Below, piece by piece: positions 7,750 to 15,913 of a stretch of 64,000 nucleotides of DNA. A model generated the notes under the pieces. The model saw only the letters and a program-made list of their open reading frames with translations. It was not told the origin of the DNA and did no database searches. The translations under genes and the position numbers were made by a program. The DNA is taken from positions 1,674,001-1,738,000 of the forward strand of contig NZ_JBEPOC010000001.1 in the NCBI RefSeq assembly GCF_040546585.1, written 5' to 3'. Source of the DNA: Marmoricola sp. OAE513. GTDB lineage: Bacteria; Actinomycetota; Actinomycetes; Propionibacteriales; Nocardioidaceae. Every line of letters begins with the position of its first letter. The first letter of the stretch is position 1.

Positions 7750-7791
7750 TCAGCGCGAGGACGCTGGAGTGATCTCCTGGTTGCCCGTCAT
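7750..7791 (-). CDS. 13-residue leader peptide upstream of the ABC-F gene
   Basis: ATG 7791 to TGA 7750 encodes MTGNQEITPASSR. It has a good GAGGAG ribosome site 6-11 bases upstream and ends 44 bases before the ABC-F start. Short leader ORFs of this sort control many resistance-type ABC-F and erm genes by drug-dependent ribosome stalling. The role here is inferred from position and from the hairpins that follow. Confidence 0.4.
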   Translation of the reverse strand: MTGNQEITPASSR

Positions 7792-7907
7792 CCTGTGCTC
7801 CTCGGTACAGCCCCTGACACGTGCGCGGAGTGCGCGAGGCTCGGGTTCCATTGTCCCCCGGTTGCGCGCGCGAGCCAACTGGTTATCGGGCAAACATCCG
7901 GCACTGG

Positions 7908-7992
7908 CAGAGGGGGAGGGATTTGAACCCCCGGTGGGTTTCCCCACGATCGCTTTCAAGGCGATTCCGATAGGCCGCTCCGGCACCCCTCC
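7908..7992 (-). tRNA. tRNA-Ser (anticodon TGA)
   Basis: An 85-nt class II tRNA on the minus strand. The acceptor stem is GGAGGGG with CCCCTCT (one G-U pair). The anticodon stem is ATCGC/GCGAT around loop CTTGAAA, giving anticodon TGA for UCN codons. The variable arm is long (CGTGGGGAAACCCACC). The T loop is TTCAAAT. The discriminator is G. CCA is not encoded. A TAGACT hexamer about 30 bases upstream (near 8022) may be its -10. Confidence 0.96.
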
Positions 7993-8025
7993 CTGGGACG
8001 GCGAACCGCCCTCAGGTGAGTGAGT

Positions 8026-8874
8026 CTAGTTGCTGCGCGCCGCGTCCGAGTCCGACCCCACGACCTGGAGCCTTGCTGCGACCGGCTCGAGCACGGTGAT
8101 CAGCTCGTCGCGCCCGGCTGCCGTCAGGGCGTCGTACGGCGCCTCGGCGAGCTCGTCGGTGAGCGCTTCGATCCTGTCCTTGGTCGCACGTCCGGCCGAC
8201 GTGAACCGCCCGTCGGTGTCGACCAGGCCGCGTTCGCGCAGGCCGCCCATGACGTCGGCGAGCAGCGTCTTCGGCAGGTGGTGGATCCGTCCGAACGACT
8301 CGGCCGGGTAGATGTCGTTGTCCAGCGCGCAGAGCACGTGTGCCTCGAGACCCCCGATGCGCTCGGAGACGAGCGCTGCGATGTGTCCGTCTCCGCGGTG
8401 CTCGCGCACCATGTTGGCTGCGTGCCACAACCGGGTCACCGGATCGGTGGGCACCGGGAGCGCGCGGAGGCCGGCGTACATGATCCGACCGTCGGTCGGG
8501 GCACTGACCGACGCCTGGGTCAGCAGCTCCGCGGCACGGGCGAGTCCGGGCGTCGCGGCGAGGTCGCCGAGGATCGCGCGCAGTGCTGCGACGCACCCGC
8601 GCTCGCGGGCGGCGTGCGCGTCCTCCGGGGTCGTCGTCTCCCAGACCTTGGGCAGGTGACGCGCGACCTCGCCCGGAGCGAAGTTGTAGAAGGCGGCGTG
8701 CACGACCTCCGCCGGAACGCGTCCCAGCGGGGCGGAACGACCGGCGAAGTAGCCGTCCCAGTAGTTCGCGAAACCGAGCTCGGCCATCGCGTCGTTCGGC
8801 TCGGGTGAGAAGAAGTTCACGAGCGAGATCGGCTCGGTCAGCTCGAACATGCGGCGTGCCACGGGCTGCGTCAT
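8026..8874 (-). CDS. SCO6745 family protein (MarR-like fold)
   Basis: 282 residues. Seen: a short N-terminal PISLVNFFSPEPNDAM element, ELGFANYWDGYFAGRSAPLG, FYNFAPGEVARHLPKVW, and near the C-terminus ALTDELAEAPYDALTAAGRD. These are the hallmarks of the actinobacterial family named after S. coelicolor SCO6745, whose C-terminal half resembles a winged helix. No enzymatic residues can be assigned and the function is unknown. It has no partner gene; tRNA-Ser(TGA) lies downstream and the biotin-carrier gene upstream, all on the minus strand. Confidence 0.8.
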   Translation of the reverse strand: MTQPVARRMFELTEPISLVNFFSPEPNDAMAELGFANYWDGYFAGRSAPLGRVPAEVVHAAFYNFAPGEVARHLPKVWETTTPEDAHAARERGCVAALRAILGDLAATPGLARAAELLTQASVSAPTDGRIMYAGLRALPVPTDPVTRLWHAANMVREHRGDGHIAALVSERIGGLEAHVLCALDNDIYPAESFGRIHHLPKTLLADVMGGLRERGLVDTDGRFTSAGRATKDRIEALTDELAEAPYDALTAAGRDELITVLEPVAARLQVVGSDSDAARSN

Positions 8875-8966
8875 CGGTCCATCCCCTGCGGTCGGTGCGG
8901 CACCCGGGTCGGCTGCCTCTCACCACTGCTACGAACAGGAGCAGCCGGATACGACACCCGTTGTGC

Positions 8967-9191
8967 TCAGCGCTCGAGAACCGCGAGCACGTCGCCCTCC
9001 TGGATCAGGTCACCGGCGACGACCCGGACTTCGCGGACGACCCCCGGGACCTCGACGAGCACCGGGATCTCCATCTTCATCGACTCCAGCAGCATCAGGG
9101 TGCCGCCGGCCTCGACCCGGTCCCCGGGGGCAACCGCGACGGACAGCACGCTGGCCACCATCTCCGCGAGGATCTCTGAGGTCTCGACCAT
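8967..9191 (-). CDS. Single-domain biotin/lipoyl carrier protein (TB7.3-like)
   Basis: 74 residues that make up one biotinyl domain. The modification site ESMKMEIPV has its lysine at about residue 39, flanked by the symmetrical hairpin halves GDRVEAGGTLMLLE and GDLIQEGDVLAVLE. It matches closely what I recall of mycobacterial TB7.3 (Rv3221c), a free-standing biotinylated carrier that is not part of a carboxylase polypeptide. Its carboxylase partner is not obvious here, since the carboxylase at 43354 has its own biotin domain. TAGGGT lies seven bases before the ATG with no ribosome site, so it is probably leaderless. Confidence 0.9.
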   Translation of the reverse strand: MVETSEILAEMVASVLSVAVAPGDRVEAGGTLMLLESMKMEIPVLVEVPGVVREVRVVAGDLIQEGDVLAVLER

Positions 9192-9230
9192 GATCCGGAC
9201 CCTAGCCGGGAGCGCTGGTTACTCGCGCGT

Positions 9231-11387
9231 TCAGTGCAGCGGCCGGGTGCGACGCGGCTCCGGCCGGTGCGCCACGGCCTCCTCGTCCCGCCGGGCCCGA
9301 CGCCCGTGCGAGCCGGTGAACGACTGCTCGATCCGGATCACCAGGTAGCCGATGACCAGGCCGATCACCAGGCTGTACACCGCGCCGAGGACGACGCTGG
9401 CGACGCCGAGGTCGGTGGCGATCAACCGCGTCGCGGTCGGCGCGGTGGCGGCGACACCGAAGGCGCACACCCACCAGCCCTGGCGGCGCCGAGCGCGCAT
9501 GAAGACGCCCCAGGCCAGCGCGGGGTAGCCGAGCAGGGCCATGATCGGGTGCGCCACGGCCCCGAGGTTCTCGCGCAGGGTCGCGCGCAGGTCGTCCAGG
9601 CTGTCGACCAGGTCGCGGGAGCCCCACTGGGAGATCGCTTCGGTGTAGGCCATCGCGACGAAGAGCAGGAAAACCGCTCCCCCGGCAATGGCGTAGCCGC
9701 GGCGGCCGAGTCCGTGCAGACCGGCGCCGAGCCGGTAGACCAGCGCGAACGCGGCGATCAGCGAGAACGCGAAGACGACGTACCCGAAGCGGTCGACGTC
9801 CTGGTCCTTGTTGTCCGCGTAGCCGAGGACACCGAGTGCACCCACCCACGAGATGGCGGTCGCGATCAGCACCTCGCGGATGGCGATGCCGAACGTCGCG
9901 GCGGGGACCGTGGTCATGAAGGCGAGGGTCGCGGCGAGCACACCGGTGCCGATCGCAGCACCTGAGAGCAGGGCCGACCACTGGGTGCCGAAGGCTCCGA
10001 CCGCGAGCACGGCGGTCAACGTCGTCGCCCAGACCGGACGACCACCGGTGCGCACGGCGAGACCCCACGCCAGGGCGCAGGAGACCAGACCGCCGCCGAC
10101 GTACCGGATGACCTCGGGGAGGTCCGGCACCAGGCGGGCGGCCGCTACGGCAGCGGCACCGACGAGCAGCGCAAGGATCCAGGACTCGTTCTCGGTGAGC
10201 GAGGTGCTGCGGGCCGAGCCGACGCGTTCGCGCAGCTCGAGTCGTCGGACAGCGGCGGGACCGGGCTCACCGGTGCGCGCTGCAGCGGGGTTGAGCGCGC
10301 TCGGGACCGGCGCGGCGGCGGCCGCCGCGGCGGCCTCGGTGGCCTCGCGCACGGCCTGGCGCGCAGCCGGCGCAGCGGTCGCGGCACGAGCAGCACGGGC
10401 CGCGGACCGGGCCGCCGGTCGGTCGACCTTCGGTCGCGGTTCGGTACGCCGGCGCAGCTTGCTCGGTGCCGGCGCGGGCGTCGCCGGCGCGGGCGCGGGT
10501 TTCGGAGCGCCGGGAACCGGCGGGCTCACGGGCTGGGCGACCGGAGCCGGCTTCGGCGGGGTGATCGGTTCAGGCTGGGCGACCGGCTGGGCGACCGGCT
10601 GGGCGACGGGCTTGGCCGCCGGTTTGGCCACGGGCTTGGTCACGCGCGTGGCGACGGGCTTGGCCACCGGAGCCGGTTGCGGAGGGGCGACCGGCTTGGC
10701 TACCGGAGCCGGTTTCGGAGGGGCGACGGGCTCGGGCTGGGCGACCGGCTGGGCGACGGGCCGGGCAGCCGGCTTGGTCGCCGGAGCAGGCTTGACCGGG
10801 GTGGTCACCGGTTTCGCGACCGGCGCGGGTGCGGGCGCCGCAGCAGGCGGTGCCGCGGCGGGGGCTGCCTTCGCAGCGGGAGCGGTGGGCACCGCCTTGC
10901 GCGTCGGCTTCGGTCGGGCCGGGCGGAAGAGCCCGCGCTTCGCCGTCTTCGCCGGGATGACGACCGGAACCTCAGGAGGATCCGCGATCGGCTCGGTGAT
11001 GCGCGCGTGCGACCCGGTGGCCTCCAGCGGGTCGTCGTGCGGGACGTCGGGTCGACGGTCGGCGGGAGCCGCGATCCGACGTCCGGCCGGACGCGTCGTC
11101 GGGGTGCCGGTCGCCGACTCGGCAGCGGGAGCCGGGGCCGAGACCTGCGCGGTCCGGGCGACGGTGAGCGGGTCGGTCAGCGGGTCCGGGCGCCGTACGT
11201 CGGCACGACGGGCACCCCCTGCCGGCCGGGCAGCGGGGCGGCCACTCGCCGGGATCAGCGGGAAGTTCGTCGACGGCGGTCGGTTCGCAGGCCTGGCGGC
11301 CGGCCGGGACACATCGGCGCGGCGTCGTCCAGGAGCGGGCTCCGGAGGACTCTCCGGGGTGCCGTCAGGACCAGACACGTCTGCCAC
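9231..11387 (-). CDS. Large Pro/Ala/Lys-rich cytoplasmic region fused to a multi-span membrane domain
   Basis: 718 residues starting at a GTG. The first ~390 residues are low complexity and probably disordered: PAPVAKPV/VAQPVAQP repeats at about 190-310, then an Ala/Arg-rich helix-forming segment. Residues ~405-690 contain about eight hydrophobic spans, e.g. SWILALLVGAAAVAAARLVP and FGYVVFAFSLIAAFALVYRL, and the tail is Arg/His rich. No catalytic motif is seen. The membrane part resembles no transporter I can name. The repeats make the opposite strand look open over 550 codons, but that frame has no coding features. It stands alone between the carrier protein and the amidase. Confidence 0.75.
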   Translation of the reverse strand: MADVSGPDGTPESPPEPAPGRRRADVSRPAARPANRPPSTNFPLIPASGRPAARPAGGARRADVRRPDPLTDPLTVARTAQVSAPAPAAESATGTPTTRPAGRRIAAPADRRPDVPHDDPLEATGSHARITEPIADPPEVPVVIPAKTAKRGLFRPARPKPTRKAVPTAPAAKAAPAAAPPAAAPAPAPVAKPVTTPVKPAPATKPAARPVAQPVAQPEPVAPPKPAPVAKPVAPPQPAPVAKPVATRVTKPVAKPAAKPVAQPVAQPVAQPEPITPPKPAPVAQPVSPPVPGAPKPAPAPATPAPAPSKLRRRTEPRPKVDRPAARSAARAARAATAAPAARQAVREATEAAAAAAAAPVPSALNPAAARTGEPGPAAVRRLELRERVGSARSTSLTENESWILALLVGAAAVAAARLVPDLPEVIRYVGGGLVSCALAWGLAVRTGGRPVWATTLTAVLAVGAFGTQWSALLSGAAIGTGVLAATLAFMTTVPAATFGIAIREVLIATAISWVGALGVLGYADNKDQDVDRFGYVVFAFSLIAAFALVYRLGAGLHGLGRRGYAIAGGAVFLLFVAMAYTEAISQWGSRDLVDSLDDLRATLRENLGAVAHPIMALLGYPALAWGVFMRARRRQGWWVCAFGVAATAPTATRLIATDLGVASVVLGAVYSLVIGLVIGYLVIRIEQSFTGSHGRRARRDEEAVAHRPEPRRTRPLH

Positions 11388-11434
11388 CTTCGTCTGGAGT
11401 GCTCACGAGATCGACTACCGAGAATATCAACCCT

Positions 11435-12208
11435 TCAGAGCCGCCGGTTCTGCAACGACGGGTTCTGCCGCCGGGTGTCGGCGACCTGGTCGAGCTCGAG
11501 GGTCGCGGTGATCCACTCCTCCCCCTCGCCGCCCTCGGCCACGACGTCGCCGGTCGGGGCGATCACGAGGGAGTGCCCGCAGTAGCGCGGGCCGGGCTGA
11601 GCCGCGGCCACCACCCAGCACAGGTTCTCGATCGCACGGGCTCGCAGCAGCGTCCGCCAGTGCTCGACCTTGCGCTCGCCGGCGACCCAGGCGGCCGGGA
11701 GGACGAGGACGTCGACTCCCTGCGCCGACAGTGCGCGGGCGAGCTCGGGGAACCTCAGGTCGTAGCAGGTGAGCAGCCCCACCCGCGCTCCGGCGACGTC
11801 GGCGACCACCGGGTCCAGCGGGCCGGGCATCACGACGTCGGACTCGCGCTGGCCGAAGGAGTCGTAGAGATGGATCTTCCGGTACGTCGTCAGCTGGTCC
11901 CCCTGGGCCAGGACGAGGGTGTTGAACGGGCGATCCGGATCATCGCTGGTCTCGAACATGCCGCCGACGACCGCGGCTCCGCTGCGCTGCGACGCGGCAC
12001 GAAGGGCCCCCACGAACGGGCCGTCCAGCGGCTCGGCGTACGGGGCCAGCGAGCTGCCGGGGTCCCCGAAGTCCCGCGCGAACGCTTCGGGGAGCACGAC
12101 CAGGTCGGCCCGGGTCTGCTCGGTGATCAGGTCGAGGGCCGCCCGGTTCTCCGCCGCGTCGAGGGCAGACGCGTGCTGCCACAGCTCGACGTCCAGGACT
12201 GCACCCAC
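11435..12208 (-). CDS. Carbon-nitrogen hydrolase (nitrilase superfamily amidase)
   Basis: 257 residues from a GTG start. It carries the nitrilase-fold catalytic triad: Glu in VVLPEAF, Lys in YRKIHLYDSFGQ, and Cys in GLLTCYDLRFPELAR, with a second conserved Glu in VEHWRTLLRARAIEN. The motif order and the length fit the omega-amidase/Nit2-like branch that hydrolyses small amides such as alpha-ketoglutaramate or deaminated glutathione. The exact substrate is not readable from sequence. It is divergent, with a 26-base gap, from the MobA-like gene. Confidence 0.87.
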   Translation of the reverse strand: MGAVLDVELWQHASALDAAENRAALDLITEQTRADLVVLPEAFARDFGDPGSSLAPYAEPLDGPFVGALRAASQRSGAAVVGGMFETSDDPDRPFNTLVLAQGDQLTTYRKIHLYDSFGQRESDVVMPGPLDPVVADVAGARVGLLTCYDLRFPELARALSAQGVDVLVLPAAWVAGERKVEHWRTLLRARAIENLCWVVAAAQPGPRYCGHSLVIAPTGDVVAEGGEGEEWITATLELDQVADTRRQNPSLQNRRL

Positions 12209-12234
12209 CCCGCAAGAGTGCCAGACTGCCGCTC

Positions 12235-12822
12235 ATGGAGAGTCCGAGGACCGGCGCGGTCATCCTGACCGGCGGCAGCGCCGTGCGCCTCAGCGGCGCC
12301 GACAAGGCCTCCATCGAGCTCGGTGGTCTGACCATGCTCGAGCACGCCATCGGCGCGCTGCTCGACGTGGACGAGGTGGTCGTGGTCGGCGAGCCGGTGC
12401 CGACGACGCGTCCGGTCACGTTCACCCGCGAGGACCCCGCGGGCGGTGGACCGGCTGCCGGCGTTCTGGCCGGCATGGCATGCTTCGCCCGGCGCCCCGA
12501 GCTGCTGGTGGTGCTCGCGGTCGACATGCCGCTGGTCACCAGCAGCACGATCCGACGACTGGTGGAGGCGGTGACCTCCGACGAGCGGTTCGACGGGGCC
12601 GCGCTGATCGACGCAGGCCGCAGGCTGCAGTACCTGTGCGCGGTGTACTCCTTCGAGGCACTCCAGCGGGTGCGGCCGTCGTACGAGGAGGAGCACGGGC
12701 TGGCCATGCGCCGCTTGGTGGGCACGCTGCGGCTCGAGCACGTCCCAGCCTTCGGACCGGAGTCCCGCGACGTGGACACCTGGGACGACCTGCTGGCGCT
12801 GCGCGAGGCCTTCGGAGACTGA
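12235..12822 (+). CDS. MobA-like nucleotidyltransferase (molybdenum cofactor guanylyltransferase type)
   Basis: 195 residues. The N-terminal nucleotide-binding loop is ILTGGSAVRLSGADKASIEL, a variant of LxGGxSxRMGxDKA with Ser and Ala at unusual positions. Then come GGGPAAGVLAGM and the metal-binding LAVDMPLV, where the Asp follows the family. MobA joins GMP to molybdopterin to make the dinucleotide cofactor used by enzymes of the formate dehydrogenase/DMSO reductase family. One such enzyme is encoded at 20401. The next gene is DUF6457, a usual neighbour of MobA-like genes in actinobacteria. CAGACT lies seven bases before the ATG and there is no ribosome site. Confidence 0.82.
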   Translation: MESPRTGAVILTGGSAVRLSGADKASIELGGLTMLEHAIGALLDVDEVVVVGEPVPTTRPVTFTREDPAGGGPAAGVLAGMACFARRPELLVVLAVDMPLVTSSTIRRLVEAVTSDERFDGAALIDAGRRLQYLCAVYSFEALQRVRPSYEEEHGLAMRRLVGTLRLEHVPAFGPESRDVDTWDDLLALREAFGD

Positions 12823-12867
12823 GCCGTTGCTCTTGCGCCGATCCCCGGCCTGGGTGATCGTTGTCAG

Positions 12868-13197
12868 GTGAACCTGCACGACTGGATCGACGAGCTCTGT
12901 GACGCGCTGGACGTCGAGATCGATCTCGACGAGGCGCTCATCCTCGACGTGGCCAAGGACGCCGCGCACAACGTCGAGCGCCCTGCGGCACCGATCACCA
13001 CCTTCCTGCTCGGGTACGCCGCGGCGCGCTCGAACGGCGACCCGGACAAGCTCGAGCAGCTCGCCGCTGCCGCGACCGACCTCGCCCTGCGCTGGGACAA
13101 GTCCTCGGACTCGATCGCGCACGAGGACGACGACGTGGACGTCGAGATCGACGACAGCGCGGAGATCGACGACGAGTACGAATCCGCTGGCGCGTGA
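12868..13197 (+). CDS. DUF6457 domain protein
   Basis: 109 residues from GTG 12868. The N-terminal 75 residues (LHDWIDELCDALDVEIDLDE ... VERPAAPITTFLLGYAAARS) match the small helical DUF6457 family. The last ~30 residues are an acidic tail rich in Asp and Glu. It lies 45 bases after the MobA-like gene in the same direction, an arrangement recurrent in actinobacteria, so a part in molybdenum cofactor metabolism is plausible but unproven. There is no signal peptide or membrane segment. Confidence 0.8.
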   Translation: MNLHDWIDELCDALDVEIDLDEALILDVAKDAAHNVERPAAPITTFLLGYAAARSNGDPDKLEQLAAAATDLALRWDKSSDSIAHEDDDVDVEIDDSAEIDDEYESAGA

Positions 13198-13225
13198 GCT
13201 GACGGCGGCTCGCTAGCCTCGACTC

Positions 13226-14203
13226 ATGTTCGCAGTCATCGCCCCCGAGCCCGGCGGCCCCGAGGCCCTGGTCCTCACCGATCTCCCCGACCCGGTCGCA
13301 GGTCCCGGCGAGGTCGTGCTCGACATCGTCGCCGCGTCGCTGAACCGCGCCGACCTGCTGCAGCGGCAAGGCTTCTACCCACCCCCGCCCGGCGCCAGCG
13401 ACGTGCTCGGCATGGAGTGCGCCGGTCGGGTGCGCTCGGTCGGCGAGGGTGTGACCGACTGGTCCGTCGGGGACGAGGCGTGCGCACTGCTCTCCGCCGG
13501 CGGGTACGCCGAGCAGGTCGCCGTCCCGGTCGGGCAGCTGATGCGCGTGCCGACAGGGCTCACCCTGACCCAGGCCGCGGCGCTGCCGGAGGTCGCCGCC
13601 ACCGTCTGGTCGAACGTCTTCATGATCGCCAACCTGCAGCAGGACGAGACCTTCCTGGTCCACGGCGGCGCCGGAGGGATCGGCACGTTCGCGATCCAGC
13701 TCGCCAAGGCGCTCGGTGCGCGGGTGCTCACCACCGCCGGCACCGCCGAGAAGCAGGAGCTCTGCCTCTCCCTCGGCGCCGACCGAGCGATCAACTACCA
13801 CGACGAGGACTACGTGCAGATCCTCACCGAGGCCGGCGGAGCCGACGTCATCCTCGACAACATGGGGGCGAAGTACCTGGACGGCAACGTCCGCGCGCTC
13901 GCCACCGAGGGGCGCCTGGTCATCATCGGCATGCAGGGTGGCGTCAAGGGCGAGCTCGACATCTCCGCGCTGCTGCGCAAGCGGGGAGCGGTGATCGCGA
14001 CGTCGTTGCGCGCGCGCCCGAGCGAGGAGAAGTCGGCGATCTGCCGCGGCGTCGAGGAGTACGTCTGGCCCTTGGTCGAGGACGGCTCGATCAGGGCGAT
14101 GGTCGATGCGACCTTCCCGCTCGCCGAGGTCGCCGAGGCACACCGGCTGATGGACTCCGGCAGCCACACCGGGAAGATCGTGCTGCTCAACGCGGAGCGC
14201 TAG
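13226..14203 (+). CDS. NAD(P)H-quinone oxidoreductase, zinc-free MDR family (PIG3/TIGR02824 type)
   Basis: 325 residues. The N-terminal GroES-like domain contains ASLNRADLLQRQGFYPPPPG and DVLGMECAGRV. The Rossmann part carries VHGGAGGIGTFAIQLAKALG and the typical GADRAINYHDEDYVQI. The zinc ligands of alcohol dehydrogenases are absent. The RADLLQRQGxYPPPPGAS signature is specific for the p53-induced gene 3 branch of quinone oxidoreductases. TAGCCT six bases before the ATG and the lack of a ribosome site suggest a leaderless mRNA. The stop overlaps the stop of the convergent lipoprotein gene by four bases. Confidence 0.92.
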   Translation: MFAVIAPEPGGPEALVLTDLPDPVAGPGEVVLDIVAASLNRADLLQRQGFYPPPPGASDVLGMECAGRVRSVGEGVTDWSVGDEACALLSAGGYAEQVAVPVGQLMRVPTGLTLTQAAALPEVAATVWSNVFMIANLQQDETFLVHGGAGGIGTFAIQLAKALGARVLTTAGTAEKQELCLSLGADRAINYHDEDYVQILTEAGGADVILDNMGAKYLDGNVRALATEGRLVIIGMQGGVKGELDISALLRKRGAVIATSLRARPSEEKSAICRGVEEYVWPLVEDGSIRAMVDATFPLAEVAEAHRLMDSGSHTGKIVLLNAER

Positions 14204-14748
14204 GCGGCACGCTTCACGACGTACGTCACCGAGATCTTGCTGTCGGCGCGGACGACGTTGACGCCGACCTCGTACTTCGAACTCCGGAAGATCGCGGTGC
14301 TCATCTGGTCGACGCTCATCCCCGGCGTCGCGGCGAACCCCTTCGCCTTCAGCGACCTGGTGATGTCGGCCATCACCGAGGCCGGTGACCCGCTGTCGAG
14401 CTGGAGCAGCACCGTGTAGGAGTACGGACCGGCGGCGTTGCCCTTGGTGCCACCGACGACGTCCCCGTCGACGATCGGGATCTCGTCCTTCGGGAAGCCG
14501 TCCGGCAGACCCTTGCCGACGACGGTCTCGCCGTCCTCGTTGGTGATCTTGATGCCGTCGCCGTCACCGTCGACCTTGGCGGTGACCTCACCGCTCGCGT
14601 CCGGCAGGACGACCTTCGTGGTGCCCTCGTCCGACGCCTTGGGCTTCTCGGAGTCGTCGTCCCCACCACAGCCCGAGAGGACGAGAGCGGCGGTCAGAAC
14701 AGCAGCGAGGGCACCCAGCCGGGTCCGCGAAGTCATGCCGGTATTCAA
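14200..14748 (-). CDS. Secreted lipoprotein, unknown function
   Basis: 182 residues with a lipoprotein signal: Arg-rich start, AALVLSG and lipobox LSGC, so Cys about 27 becomes the lipidated N-terminus. The following GGDDDSEKPKASDEG linker is short and acidic. The ~130-residue domain after it alternates strands and includes GDGDGIKITNEDGETVVGKG and DEIPIVDGDVVG. I recognise no family. An internal ATG (14736, MTSRTRL) is an equally good start and gives a more typical signal length. It is divergent from bpa with a 50-base gap and convergent with the quinone oxidoreductase. Confidence 0.8.
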   Translation of the reverse strand: MNTGMTSRTRLGALAAVLTAALVLSGCGGDDDSEKPKASDEGTTKVVLPDASGEVTAKVDGDGDGIKITNEDGETVVGKGLPDGFPKDEIPIVDGDVVGGTKGNAAGPYSYTVLLQLDSGSPASVMADITRSLKAKGFAATPGMSVDQMSTAIFRSSKYEVGVNVVRADSKISVTYVVKRAA

Positions 14749-14798
14749 CCAGTTGTCCGCCGGACGGAGGTCTGGATGGGAGGGCTAGGCTCGTCGTC

Positions 14799-15359
14799 AT
14801 GTCGAGCCAGCAGCCCGAGAACCCGTCCGACGCGCAGGACCCCCGCGTGATGATCATCGACCCGGAGGGCGTTCCTGCTGCCGACGGCAGCGGGGACGGG
14901 CACGAGGACGGCGAGCAGGTCACCGACCTGGTCGAGGAGCCCGCGAAGGTGATGCGGATCGGAAGCATGATCCGGATGCTGCTCGACGAGGTGAAGGCGG
15001 CGCCGGTCGACGACGCCGGGCGCGACCGTCTGGCCGGCGTCCTCTCCACCGCCATCTCCGAGCTCAAGCAGGGCCTGGCTCCCGAGCTCGGAAGCGAGCT
15101 CGACCGACTCATCGAGCCGTTCGGCGGTACCACGCCGTCGGAGTCCGAGCTGCGGATCGCCCAGGCTCAGCTGGTCGGTTGGCTCGAGGGCCTGTTCCAC
15201 GGGATCCAGACCGCGATCTACGCCCAGCAGATGGCCGCGCGCGCCCAGCTCGAGCAGATGCAGCGGGCCCTGCCGCCGGGCGCGATGCCGCCAGCGGGCG
15301 GCGCGTCCGACCAACCGGACGCAGCCGCGCAGAACAGCTCGGGCGGGATGTACCTCTAG
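14799..15359 (+). CDS. bpa: Bacterial proteasome activator Bpa/PafE
   Basis: 186 residues that match the mycobacterial ATP-independent proteasome activator (Rv3780) along the core: TDLVEEPAKVMRIGSMIRML, LAPELGSELDRLIEPF, and SELRIAQAQLVGWLEGLFHG. Bpa forms a dodecameric ring that docks its C-terminal tails into the 20S proteasome alpha ring and opens the gate for partly unfolded substrates. The tail here is GGMYL; the mycobacterial end, as I recall it, is GQYL, so the last two residues are kept and Gln is replaced by Met. The N-terminal ~45 residues are acidic and likely disordered. TAGGCT seven bases before ATG suggests leaderless transcription. No proteasome genes lie in the window. Confidence 0.92.
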   Translation: MSSQQPENPSDAQDPRVMIIDPEGVPAADGSGDGHEDGEQVTDLVEEPAKVMRIGSMIRMLLDEVKAAPVDDAGRDRLAGVLSTAISELKQGLAPELGSELDRLIEPFGGTTPSESELRIAQAQLVGWLEGLFHGIQTAIYAQQMAARAQLEQMQRALPPGAMPPAGGASDQPDAAAQNSSGGMYL

Positions 15360-15361
15360 CC

Positions 15362-15913
15362 TCAGGTCTTCTGGCGCAGGTACATCAGGCCGCCCAGCAC
15401 GAGCGCCAGCACCGCGCCGGTGCCCAGCACGGTCCACACCGAGGTGCCGGCGATCTGGTCGTCGTCGGTCGGCCCGGGCTTGCTCGGCGGCGTGACGAAC
15501 GGGCCCGTCGGCTCCCCGGTCGCGTCAGCCACCTCGGCCGCCGTGGTGGCGTCGTACGGCTCGGAGCCGCTGCACAGCCCGACCCGCATCTGGCCCGGGT
15601 GCTCGCCGTTCGCGAACAACAGGTAGCGCTGCTTCTCCGCCAGGTTCTCCAGGCCGCAGGACGCACTGCTCGCCGAGGTGCGGAGCTTCTCGAACTCTGC
15701 TGCCTTCCCCTTGTAGACCTCCCGCACGTCCACGCCGTACGTCGTCTCGATGCCGTTGCTCGCCTTCCAGGCGATGGTCGCGTCCATCACGGTGTCGGCG
15801 CCCTCGGCCTTCTCCACCGCGGACAGCGCCGCACAGCTGCACGCGAACGCGGCCGTCGGGGTGAGCAGCAGCAGGCCGCAGACCAGGCCGAGGGCGAGCA
15901 GGATCCGCTTCAT
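15362..15913 (-). CDS. Secreted, membrane-anchored protein with TIMP/netrin-like CxC domain
   Basis: 183 residues. The signal peptide MKRILLALGLVCGLLLLTPT ends in AFA, so the mature chain begins CSCAAL. This CxC N-terminus is followed by VDVREVYKG, TSASSASCGLENLAEKQRYL and VGLCSGS, the pattern of the TIMP/netrin (NTR) fold, where four cysteines form two disulfides. A C-terminal helix (VWTVLGTGAVLALVLGGLMY) and RQKT anchor it in the membrane. ATG 15913 overlaps the stop of the pterin dehydratase gene (TGATG), so the two are probably co-transcribed; longer starts lie inside that gene. The function of bacterial members is not known. Confidence 0.8.
   Translation of the reverse strand: MKRILLALGLVCGLLLLTPTAAFACSCAALSAVEKAEGADTVMDATIAWKASNGIETTYGVDVREVYKGKAAEFEKLRTSASSASCGLENLAEKQRYLLFANGEHPGQMRVGLCSGSEPYDATTAAEVADATGEPTGPFVTPPSKPGPTDDDQIAGTSVWTVLGTGAVLALVLGGLMYLRQKT

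Noticed and set aside
9853-11511. Long open frame (about 550 codons) on the plus strand opposite the Pro/Ala-rich membrane protein
   Set aside because: It is a mirror of the Pro/Ala/Lys repeat codons of the minus-strand gene. It has low-complexity Gly/Ala/Thr composition, no ribosome site and no recognisable domain.
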